DNA from: Budvicia diplopodorum
Lineage (GTDB): Bacteria; Pseudomonadota; Gammaproteobacteria; Enterobacterales; Enterobacteriaceae
NCBI RefSeq assembly: GCF_009800925.1
Contig: NZ_WOYF01000005.1
Location: 62,001-126,000, forward strand
Direction: 5' to 3'
Length of the DNA: 64,000 nucleotides
The notes under the pieces are model-generated. The model was not told where the DNA came from. It worked only from the letters and a program-made list of their open reading frames with translations, and ran no database searches. The position numbers were made by a program, and so were the translations under genes. How positions within the stretch are numbered: the stretch's first letter is position 1; each line of letters opens with the position of its first letter. Of this stretch, positions 46,167 to 53,589 are shown piece after piece.

Positions 46167-48802
46167 GGAGTCACTCCTTTACATGTGGCAGAGATCTGGC
46201 GTAGTGGGTTATTTTCAGAGGTTGCGCTGTCGGCTAGGTTAAAGCTGGCTCGACACTGCTGGTCAATTGCTGGCCCCCACTTCGCTGTCAGGCTGCCGTT
46301 CTCCGGTAATCCGCTAAGGTAAGCCTGCCCGGCATTACCGACAATACCGGTATTCGGTTCAGCTTTAACCTCGCTGCTGTCAACGGAAGCCATGGCACCA
46401 AAAGGGACCGGTTGCTGATTGCTTTGAATCAGAGTAATTATCGCCTGAAAGCCCACTCGAGTAGCAAAATTGGCTAATACCACTGCGCCCTTGGTTGGGT
46501 AGACATTCATACTCGATTGAGTAATATCTACGTCATCCGGCAGGGTTGACGGATCAAGGTTGATGCTGTTTTGCTGGTAGTTAGACAGATAAGGTACAAC
46601 TGCCTTCCCCCATCGATCGGTCCGGCTAGTACCGTTGCCCACAGCAACATCGCGAGCACCCGGAGTATTGACGATAGCCACTGCACTACCCAGTGTCTGG
46701 CTGAACGTGACACCCTGCGAATAAGCCACTACACCACCAGTAGCCCCCATATTGACTGAACGGTAATTATTACCGTAGCTGTAGCCACCATTGATCATAC
46801 CTTGGCTACCCTGATAGCTGGAACTTAATGAACCACTATTTCCCTGATCCTGATTGGCATAGCCCTGCGTGGCGCTGTAGGATAAGTGGTCATCCAGCGC
46901 GGTGCCGGAGAGACCAACCTGCTGCTGCTGGCTACCATCACTGCTATGGGTCATCTGATAGTTGGCGTAGATTTTACGCGCCGCTTCGGCGTTGCTAAAC
47001 AGGCTTAGCGGCACCTGCATGTTCATTGATATCTGGCGGTTTTCCGGCCAACTGCTAGCGTTATCCTTTATGCGATCAATCCGATAAGATAGCCCGTAAC
47101 TGACGCCTTTGTAGCTGGCGTTATAGCCAGCCGATATGCTGTTGTTGACACGGCTATTGCCCCAATAGTTATCCCGGCCAGCACTAACGTAAAGCGACCC
47201 CCACTCACGCATATCTTGGCTGAGCCTCAACTGCATACTGCTACGACGACGGTCCAGCGCCCAAGGCACTTGATCGTCGTTAAGCTGGTAACCAATATTG
47301 TTGGCATCAGAGAAGCTATAGTAATCTTCGGTTGAGTAGCGATAGGCCGCCAGATCGATAGAGGTACCGGTAGTCAGTAGGCTTTTAGCATAACGAATCC
47401 GGTAAGAGGCACCCTTCTGGCGATCGCGGATGCCTTCTATCTGCGCGCTGGCGGTAGTGATATCCGCGGATAATGCCCCAACTTCACCGAGCGAAACGCC
47501 GGTGCCTAACACGACAGAATAGTAACTCTCAGCGACTAGCCCACCAGCATATAGAGTAATGTTGTGCGGTAAGCCGTACATTACTGTACCCAAGCCGAAG
47601 CTCAGCTGTTTCGATCCCTCGGTAATGCCACCGTTGTAGCGACCCGTGGTTATTTCATACTTCATCCCACCCGTACGCTGCATCATCGGTAACGATGAAT
47701 AAGCCACCGTTTGGGTTCGCACCGAACCGTTCGCTTCCGTAATGGTCACCGTTAGGTCACCAGCCTGACCGGTTTGGTACAGGTCCTTCAGGCTGAACGG
47801 ACCAGGTGGCACATAGGTCTGATAAATTACGTTGCCGTTCTGGGTGACGGTCACCCGGGCATTCGACTCGGCAACCCCGGATATCAGCGGGGCAAAACCG
47901 CGCAGACTGTAGGGCAACATCTCATCGGTGGAGTTAAGTTTCACCCCCTGAAACGGGATGCTGTCAAACACATCATTGCCGGTGCTGTTTTCACCAAACA
48001 GGATCTCCGATTTCAGAGATTGAATATCCCGCTGAAGGTAGGTATTGCTAAATTGGGTGCTACTGTAAGTAGTGCTGGGTCCGTTACCACCAGCGCTTTG
48101 AGTATTGCTGTAGGTCATATCGCTGCGCAAGCGCCAGGCAGCTAGATTAGCGCCTCCGTACAGGTTAGCAAACAGACTGGTCTGCTCAGTATCCTCGTTG
48201 CCCCATTGTCCATCTTGCCAGCTGCGGCTGCCGTTCAGGTTGTAGTTCAGCAGCAAAGCGGGAACGCCCTGATCCCACAGCGCAGGATCGACAGTCCCTT
48301 GAGCATTGGGCTGCATCGCCACCTGAGGAATGCTTAAGTCAAGGCGCAGCAGGGATAAATCGAATTTAACGCGAGACTCTGGAATAAGCGTCGCCAGATT
48401 GTCTACTGGCTTATCGGCTGGCAGCCCGGCAAACTCGGGCAATACATCGGTATTCACCCCCAGTTCATGCAACTTCATCGGGGTTAATACTGGCTGCGCT
48501 TTGCCACTGGCGTCTTTTTTAAACTCAATGGTATGCTGGCCCTGCTCGTTCTGGTTGATATACAGCGTTACCAGATACTCACCTTCTGGGATTTGGCCCG
48601 CACTTTCAAAAGTGGTTAAGTCTACCGTAGTAGCACTCTGGCCGCCGGAGAGCTGCAGCAGGCCAGAGTCAAAGTAGTCTTTTCCCAGCGCAGGCAGAGC
48701 ACAAGCCAACAACAGGGTGATGACGCTAAAACGTAGCCTCATTGGCACACGCGGATTAATACCATGATCAGATTGATTATTTTTCATTTCCATTTGACTC
48801 AT
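46163..48802 (-). CDS. Outer-membrane fimbrial usher, operon 2
   Basis: The protein is about 879 residues with a signal peptide (about 20-40, LLLACALPALG). The N-terminal domain starts KDYFDSGLLQLSGG, the plug region has VTQNGNVIYQTYVPPGPFSL and KDLYQTGQAGDLTVTITEAN, and the end has GIVGNAGQAYLSGLPENGSL. This is a normal usher. ATG 48802 lies 12 bases after the last chaperone gene; ATG 48793 and 48787 are in-frame alternatives. It should assemble the fimbria made from the two pilins and the tip of this operon. Confidence 0.93.
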   Translation of the reverse strand: MSQMEMKNNQSDHGINPRVPMRLRFSVITLLLACALPALGKDYFDSGLLQLSGGQSATTVDLTTFESAGQIPEGEYLVTLYINQNEQGQHTIEFKKDASGKAQPVLTPMKLHELGVNTDVLPEFAGLPADKPVDNLATLIPESRVKFDLSLLRLDLSIPQVAMQPNAQGTVDPALWDQGVPALLLNYNLNGSRSWQDGQWGNEDTEQTSLFANLYGGANLAAWRLRSDMTYSNTQSAGGNGPSTTYSSTQFSNTYLQRDIQSLKSEILFGENSTGNDVFDSIPFQGVKLNSTDEMLPYSLRGFAPLISGVAESNARVTVTQNGNVIYQTYVPPGPFSLKDLYQTGQAGDLTVTITEANGSVRTQTVAYSSLPMMQRTGGMKYEITTGRYNGGITEGSKQLSFGLGTVMYGLPHNITLYAGGLVAESYYSVVLGTGVSLGEVGALSADITTASAQIEGIRDRQKGASYRIRYAKSLLTTGTSIDLAAYRYSTEDYYSFSDANNIGYQLNDDQVPWALDRRRSSMQLRLSQDMREWGSLYVSAGRDNYWGNSRVNNSISAGYNASYKGVSYGLSYRIDRIKDNASSWPENRQISMNMQVPLSLFSNAEAARKIYANYQMTHSSDGSQQQQVGLSGTALDDHLSYSATQGYANQDQGNSGSLSSSYQGSQGMINGGYSYGNNYRSVNMGATGGVVAYSQGVTFSQTLGSAVAIVNTPGARDVAVGNGTSRTDRWGKAVVPYLSNYQQNSINLDPSTLPDDVDITQSSMNVYPTKGAVVLANFATRVGFQAIITLIQSNQQPVPFGAMASVDSSEVKAEPNTGIVGNAGQAYLSGLPENGSLTAKWGPAIDQQCRASFNLADSATSENNPLRQISATCKGVTP

Positions 48803-48814
48803 TATGACCAGAGG

Positions 48815-49588
48815 CTAATGTGAGGATGGCGATTGACGCTGACCAGCAGTGTTCCAGCCGTCTTCGTCTATTAATTGCCATTCGACATCACCGCGTGTTC
48901 CCGGCGGTAAGTGATATTGTTGCTGCCCCTTTGGCGGGACCATCAGACGTAACTGGCTCTTATCCAATGCATAGCCGCCTACGCTCAGGTGTGAAAAGGT
49001 CAGCCAAAAAGGGGTTGGGTTGTTAGCCACCAGCATATCGCCCTGTAGACTGAACTTGAGATCAGGGGCCGCACCCGCAACACCGCTCTCCGGCAGTCCA
49101 TCAGGGCGATAGAACAGTTTCATATTGCTGACTATCGCTAAGTTCACCTGAGGCGATATTTGCTCGTCTTTGGGCTTTGATTGACTTGGAATGGCTTTCA
49201 TCGAAATAAAGTAGACCGACTCACGATCTTTCGGTAATTCCGCACCAGCGCGACGAATACGCAAAGCCAGCTCTTCACCGGGTTCAAAACGCTGCAGCGG
49301 CGGAGTGATAATAAAAGGCATGGCAGTATGGCCGTCATCCTTCAAGTCAACATCGCCAGTAGTGAAGTCCACCGGACGTATCCATGACTGCATCAGATAT
49401 GCGTTAGGCGTTTTGTTATAAGCACGTAGGGTGACTCCCCCCTTTTCACTTTCCGGGTAGATCACTCGCAGAACATAAAAAGAAATACCGGTAGGATCTT
49501 TTTGCTCTGCGTAAACCTTCACACTGGTGGCACCCCATCCACCCAAAAAAATCAGGGTAATGATCCATCGGGTTATTTGTTGTTTCAT
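48815..49588 (-). CDS. Periplasmic fimbrial chaperone 3, operon 2
   Basis: The 257-residue precursor has a signal peptide ending near KVYA and a PapD-type fold: VLRVIYPESEKGGVTLRAYN, ITPPLQRFEPGEELALRIRR, LPKDRESVYFISMKAIPSQS, NMKLFYRPDGL. ATG 49588 has AAGGAAG and overlaps the stop of the preceding chaperone gene by four bases; the in-frame 49624 start lies inside that gene and is unlikely. It is the third intact chaperone in the operon and sits directly before the usher. Confidence 0.9.
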   Translation of the reverse strand: MKQQITRWIITLIFLGGWGATSVKVYAEQKDPTGISFYVLRVIYPESEKGGVTLRAYNKTPNAYLMQSWIRPVDFTTGDVDLKDDGHTAMPFIITPPLQRFEPGEELALRIRRAGAELPKDRESVYFISMKAIPSQSKPKDEQISPQVNLAIVSNMKLFYRPDGLPESGVAGAAPDLKFSLQGDMLVANNPTPFWLTFSHLSVGGYALDKSQLRLMVPPKGQQQYHLPPGTRGDVEWQLIDEDGWNTAGQRQSPSSH

Positions 49589-50325
49589 AGCGCTTCCTTG
49601 GTGGCTGATACGGTCTGCTGACAAGGTTCCGAAGCAGCGCCGTAGTCGGTTAGCAACTGCCAGTGAGCCCGAGATATGGGCTGAGCGATCGGATAATCCT
49701 GATGACTCATCGGCGCGAGCATCGACGGCTGCTTATTCAGATTGATCTCTTGGTTACCTAAGGTCAGACGGCTAAAAGTCAAATAATAAGGACCAGGGTT
49801 AGTTATTCGTACCCGATGTCCGTTCTGTGTTATCTGCAATTGGCAATAGGTTTGAGTCGGTGCAGGTTGTAGCCCCTGCGGGCGGTAAAATAGCTTGAGC
49901 AGAAAACGAAATCCCATAGATAACTGGGACTGGTCTGAAGTCGGATTTTCACCTGACTGGGCAGGAATGGCCATTAGCGACAGGTAGAACAAGGATTCTC
50001 TGTCCTCAGGCAACGATGTATCCCCCTGCCTCAAAATTCGCAGAGTATTGCTACTGTCGGGAGATAACCTAGCCAGCGGTGGCGTCACGACAAATGGAGC
50101 GACGCTCGAATCATCGGGCGTAAGCTGAACGCCAGCCTGCAGCAGATACAGCTGGTTGCCCTGATTATTTACCGTCACGCTCTGGGTGTTATTACTAGCC
50201 TGAAAAATCACCCGAGTCTGATTGATATTAACGCCGCCATCCGCCCTTGCCGTCAGACAGCAGAGTATATTCAAGCAGAAAAATAATGTGCCGGTTAGGT
50301 TTAGCTTCGTCGTCAGCATGTTCAT
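49585..50325 (-). CDS. Periplasmic fimbrial chaperone 2, operon 2
   Basis: The 246-residue precursor starts MNMLTTKLNLTGTLFFCLNI and has a signal peptide ending near TARA. PapD-type motifs are present: NQTRVIFQASNNTQSVTVNN, VTPPLARLSPDSSNTLRILR, LPEDRESLFYLSLMAIPAQS and LKLFYRPQGL. ATG 50325 directly follows the minor subunit gene; the longer frame to 50415 would overlap it by 86 bases and lacks a signal peptide at its start. It overlaps the next chaperone gene by four bases. Confidence 0.88.
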   Translation of the reverse strand: MNMLTTKLNLTGTLFFCLNILCCLTARADGGVNINQTRVIFQASNNTQSVTVNNQGNQLYLLQAGVQLTPDDSSVAPFVVTPPLARLSPDSSNTLRILRQGDTSLPEDRESLFYLSLMAIPAQSGENPTSDQSQLSMGFRFLLKLFYRPQGLQPAPTQTYCQLQITQNGHRVRITNPGPYYLTFSRLTLGNQEINLNKQPSMLAPMSHQDYPIAQPISRAHWQLLTDYGAASEPCQQTVSATKEAL

Positions 50326-50329
50326 CGGC

Positions 50330-50902
50330 TCAGCGATATACAAAATCGAAAACAATGCGCGCAGTGATTCTGCCCGGCTGCACGTTGGCGGACGTACAAT
50401 CGGAGCTACTGCCACAGGTTATACCGGCAAAGAATTGGAAGTCGGCATCTGTCGGGATCAAGTCCACACTGGCCAAATTGATATAATCGCCATCAGCGAT
50501 AGCCGTCTGGCTGTACAACGCGGGAGTATTACTCTGCGCTACCATAATGCCAACGCCCTGTGCCACAGAATCGACGCTACTACGAAATACCCACTTCCCG
50601 CTAAGGGTCATGCCTTGACCTGTGATTTTAATCGCTGGCGTTTGCCCAGACAGAAAATCTCCACAGGCGCGAACCTGCAGAGTAAAGGGCCTCGCGGCTA
50701 CGAGGGTATTCCCCCGTAGTGAGGAAAGCATGACGGTACCCAACGACAGTGTTGTTTGGTCCAGACTTATCTGGCAGGTTCCCTGATTAATTTGAGCTGA
50801 GTAATTTAGGGTGATCGCCTGCGCGGGCACGATCCCGCAGCTTAATAACGCCACCATAATAGTACCGGTTGCCCATTTACGGCATCGAATGTTCAAATCC
50901 AT
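50330..50902 (-). CDS. Minor fimbrial subunit, operon 2
   Basis: The 190-residue precursor has a signal peptide (about 1-29, GIVPAQA) and a pilin domain: YSAQINQGTCQISLDQTTLS, LSLGTVMLSS, a second Cys in LQVRACGDFL, and the end strand GRITARIVFDFVYR. An additional CGSSSDC pair lies near the C-terminus. It starts 26 bases inside the first chaperone gene and is followed by the second. It is probably a linker or minor pilin near the tip or base. Confidence 0.85.
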   Translation of the reverse strand: MDLNIRCRKWATGTIMVALLSCGIVPAQAITLNYSAQINQGTCQISLDQTTLSLGTVMLSSLRGNTLVAARPFTLQVRACGDFLSGQTPAIKITGQGMTLSGKWVFRSSVDSVAQGVGIMVAQSNTPALYSQTAIADGDYINLASVDLIPTDADFQFFAGITCGSSSDCTSANVQPGRITARIVFDFVYR

Positions 50903-51596
50903 TCATTGCTCCCTGATCGGTAATAGTCTTCCATGCTATCTGACCGGACCTGTGTGAAGTCGGGTAGATGTGACTCTCAAACGGGGCAAGCATCGCCACG
51001 CCGCCCGGAGCCTCTAACGATAGCTTTTGTCCGGCAAAAGCTAAGCTGACCAGATTGACAAAATAGGGGGAAGTATTCGTCACTTTTAAGCCGTTACCAG
51101 CACGTTCAAACGTTAAACCTTTCTGAGCATCGTCTGACGTTCCAGCTAGTCCTGATGGGCGATAGAATAATTTAATGATATTGCCAACACCAAACTGGGT
51201 GGCACCCGTCACGGCTCTGGGCTGATTATCTGCAAGCACTGATTTGCTGGCCGGTATAGCACGAGCGTTAAAATAAAATACTGATTCACGGTCTTTCGGC
51301 AAATTACCTATTTTGCCGGCAATTCGCATCTGGTTAGTCGTATTAGGCTCAAGGCGAAACAGAGGAGGAGTAACGGTAAACTGCGAAGCAGGCTGACCAT
51401 CCAGATTCAGAGTGACCATCGACTGAACCAGATAAGGCAGCTCGGGCATAGTATTGCGAACTGTCACGGTAATGCTATTTGCACCCTCAGGGTAAATCAA
51501 GCGGGTAGCATTGATGCCAAAACCGTCAGCCATTGCCACAGAGGTCCATATTGAACAACTGGTAACAATTAATAGTGCGCGTAAAAGGCCATTCAT
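50877..51596 (-). CDS. Periplasmic fimbrial chaperone 1, operon 2
   Basis: The 239-residue precursor has a signal peptide ending near VAMA and a PapD-type fold: NATRLIYPEGANSITVTVRN, VTPPLFRLEPNTTNQMRIAG, LPKDRESVFYFNARAIPASK, IIKLFYRPSGL. AGGAA lies before ATG 51596. It is the first of three chaperones and follows the major pilin gene by 76 bases. The end of the gene overlaps the minor subunit start by 26 bases. Confidence 0.92.
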   Translation of the reverse strand: MNGLLRALLIVTSCSIWTSVAMADGFGINATRLIYPEGANSITVTVRNTMPELPYLVQSMVTLNLDGQPASQFTVTPPLFRLEPNTTNQMRIAGKIGNLPKDRESVFYFNARAIPASKSVLADNQPRAVTGATQFGVGNIIKLFYRPSGLAGTSDDAQKGLTFERAGNGLKVTNTSPYFVNLVSLAFAGQKLSLEAPGGVAMLAPFESHIYPTSHRSGQIAWKTITDQGAMNGFEHSMP

Positions 51597-51672
51597 CGGT
51601 TTATTCCTGTTTTGTTGAATGAATGGGCTGCATCAGCAGCCCACCATTTAGGACTTAGGACTTAGGACGGGA

Positions 51673-52212
51673 TCAGTTATAGGCAAAGCTAAACGTAATT
51701 GGTGCATTGATATGACCAATTTGAGCCAAAGTTACCGCTGTTGCTAAACCGGCTTGCATGTTGATAACCTTACCGTTAAAGTCGCCGGCAGCTGGCGTTG
51801 CGCCTGCAGTGGCTACTGGTAATTTCTGGTTATTAACGATATAACCGGTTACGCCAGTTGCAGTCAGCATTACGCCAGTAGAGGTACCGGTAGTGTTAAA
51901 CATATTTGGGTTACCACCCAGCGTTTGGCCAGAAACAACCAGACCAGCAGTATCACCGGCAGCCAGTGGAGCCATACAGTTGCTCAGACCTACGGTGAAT
52001 GGCTTCACGCTAGCCGCAACGGGGGTAGCTACAGCAGTAAACTGGGCTGGCGTGTAGTTACCTAAATCTAAGTTGTTGGTAGACAGAGAAACGTCACAAG
52101 TTGCAGCTACAACATCGCCAGTGATAACGATTTGAGCATTGGTTGCAGCGTTTGCTGCAGAAACAGAACCCAGAGCTAATAGTGTTGTTAATGCAATATT
52201 TTTAAGTTTCAT
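51673..52212 (-). CDS. Major fimbrial subunit, operon 2
   Basis: The 179-residue precursor starts MKLKNIALTTLLALGSVSAA with a signal peptide ending near ANA. The mature part has AQIVITGDVVAATCDVSLST, a second Cys in VGLSNCMAP, and the donor strand PITFSFAYN at the end. ATG 52212 has GGAA about ten bases upstream and is preferred to the in-frame 52227. As the first operon gene it should be the main shaft pilin. It differs clearly from the operon 1 pilin. Confidence 0.9.
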   Translation of the reverse strand: MKLKNIALTTLLALGSVSAANAATNAQIVITGDVVAATCDVSLSTNNLDLGNYTPAQFTAVATPVAASVKPFTVGLSNCMAPLAAGDTAGLVVSGQTLGGNPNMFNTTGTSTGVMLTATGVTGYIVNNQKLPVATAGATPAAGDFNGKVINMQAGLATAVTLAQIGHINAPITFSFAYN

Positions 52213-53037
52213 ACAAATAAATTCCATATTATTTATTACAGGTTGTTATCAACGATTCGTCCTGTTTATTTTCAGAAGCAAATCGCGATGTTTATATATA
52301 ACCTATTTCAGGTATCCTCCTAGACAGGTTATATCATTTTATCAATGCAACTTAATGCATTAATAATAAGCGCCCACCAATGAATAACATCCATTGAAAT
52401 GGTGCAAACTTTTATATTGTTTGTTTTATGACTTAATTTTATTCACATTTGATCAAATAATAATCAATAAAATTGAATAGCGTCTATCAACACTTTTAAT
52501 GGAAAAATACCTATTTCAATATTTTTGTCTATTGCGCGATTTTCTATACTACTTAATGAGAATGAGTGACATTATATTTATATAAAAATAAGAAATATCA
52601 TTCAGTTACCAACAAGGCAGGATGTGCAAGACTAAGCTAATGGTTAGAGTAATTGCATAATAAAAGTTAGAAAATTCTAAAATTACAACTTTTTTATTAC
52701 AATTGCCTTTCTCTTACGTTCTATCCTTCCCTTGATAGGTAGTGAGTTAACTACCCTATTCATTAAACCTATATTTAGGAAAAACTTCTCAAACATGCAA
52801 CGCATTTGAAATTATTATGCATAAGAGAAAATTAAGATCCAGCATTTTTCATTCATTTCTTAATAATGAAACACATTTTTAGCTTAAAAGAATATAACTT
52901 ATTGGATCTAATGTAATTTAACCCAGATTATCCAGAACAACGCAGATTCCGCGTTTACTAATACTCTACAACACTTTCAACAACAACTAGACATTTGACG
53001 ATTTAAGGCCAAAGCTGCTGAATTATAAGGAAATAAT
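52213..53037. promoter_or_regulatory. AT-rich region upstream of fimbrial operon 2
   Basis: About 800 bases show no convincing gene and are much more AT-rich than the flanks. The operon 2 promoter should lie here. As with operon 1, silencing by H-NS is likely but inferred. No phase-switch inverted repeats were recognised. Confidence 0.5.
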
Positions 53038-53270
53038 ATGATATTAAAAGGGGTGGCGAAGTCCTTTGCGCGGTCACAACGCCTTCGGTTTTCCATTCAA
53101 TCAACCGAATTGGCCTGATGCTTGATATAAACAATGTGTGGTTATTTGGACTTTCATCCCACCAACGCTTATTGCAGGATGAAATTCTCCGCCAATGGCT
53201 CGTTCTGTTACATCATGACTGTCGTGGGATTTATGGTGAGTGGTATCAGCCGGTTAATAAAGCGGGATGA
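53038..53270 (+). pseudogene. Two short overlapping frames, probably a decayed gene
   Basis: ATG 53038, with AAGGAA upstream, opens a 26-residue frame (MILKGVAKSFARSQRLRFSI...) that ends at TGA 53118. Its stop overlaps ATG 53118, which opens a 50-residue frame (MLDINNVWLFGLSSHQRLLQ, DEILRQWLVLLHHDCRGIYG, EWYQPVNKAG). The base composition is gene-like against an AT-rich flank. No family is recognised. They may be two tiny genes or one gene broken by a frameshift. Confidence 0.35.
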
Positions 53271-53301
53271 ATTGAAAGTGGCCAATCAATAGCTCTATAG
53301 G

Positions 53302-53532
53302 GTGATAGCAAATAGCCAGCATAGTTATTCCGTTGCCGCAAACTTGCTAAATCGAGAGTTTAATCCTGTGGCAATGAATATAGTCTTATCACTTATATCA
53401 GGACGAAGGAAGGAAGGAAGGAAGGAAGGAAGGAAGGAAGGAAGGAATTTAAATAACCAACTACTGAAATGCATTCATTCCATATTGGGAATATCGATAA
53501 AGCACTTACGTTGTAGCGATTTATTAACGTGA
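53302..53532 (+). pseudogene. Short frame carrying a tetranucleotide repeat
   Basis: A 76-residue frame from GTG 53302 (or ATG 53374) contains RRKEGRKEGRKEGRKEGRN, encoded by a (GAAG)n tract. Runs of EG-rich residues occur at the C-terminus of Rpn-type recombination-promoting nucleases, so this may be the tail of such a gene, but nothing else of the nuclease is visible. The tetranucleotide repeat would shift the frame on slippage. Confidence 0.35.
53405..53447. repeat. Perfect GAAG tetranucleotide repeat, 10.75 copies
   Basis: From 53405 to 53447 the unit GAAG is repeated ten full times plus three bases without error (TTCC on the minus strand). It lies 143 bases past the stop of the minus-strand autotransporter gene and inside a short plus-strand frame. 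Such tracts change length by slipped-strand mispairing. Confidence 0.97.
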
Positions 53533-53589
53533 CGCAGATTGATGAACGCTGTTGAGCAATGCCCCTAGCCAGTAGGGGCATTGTTAACA

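Noticed and set aside
53405-53447. Short repeat array as CRISPR
   Set aside because: The unit is four bases without spacers; it is a simple sequence repeat.
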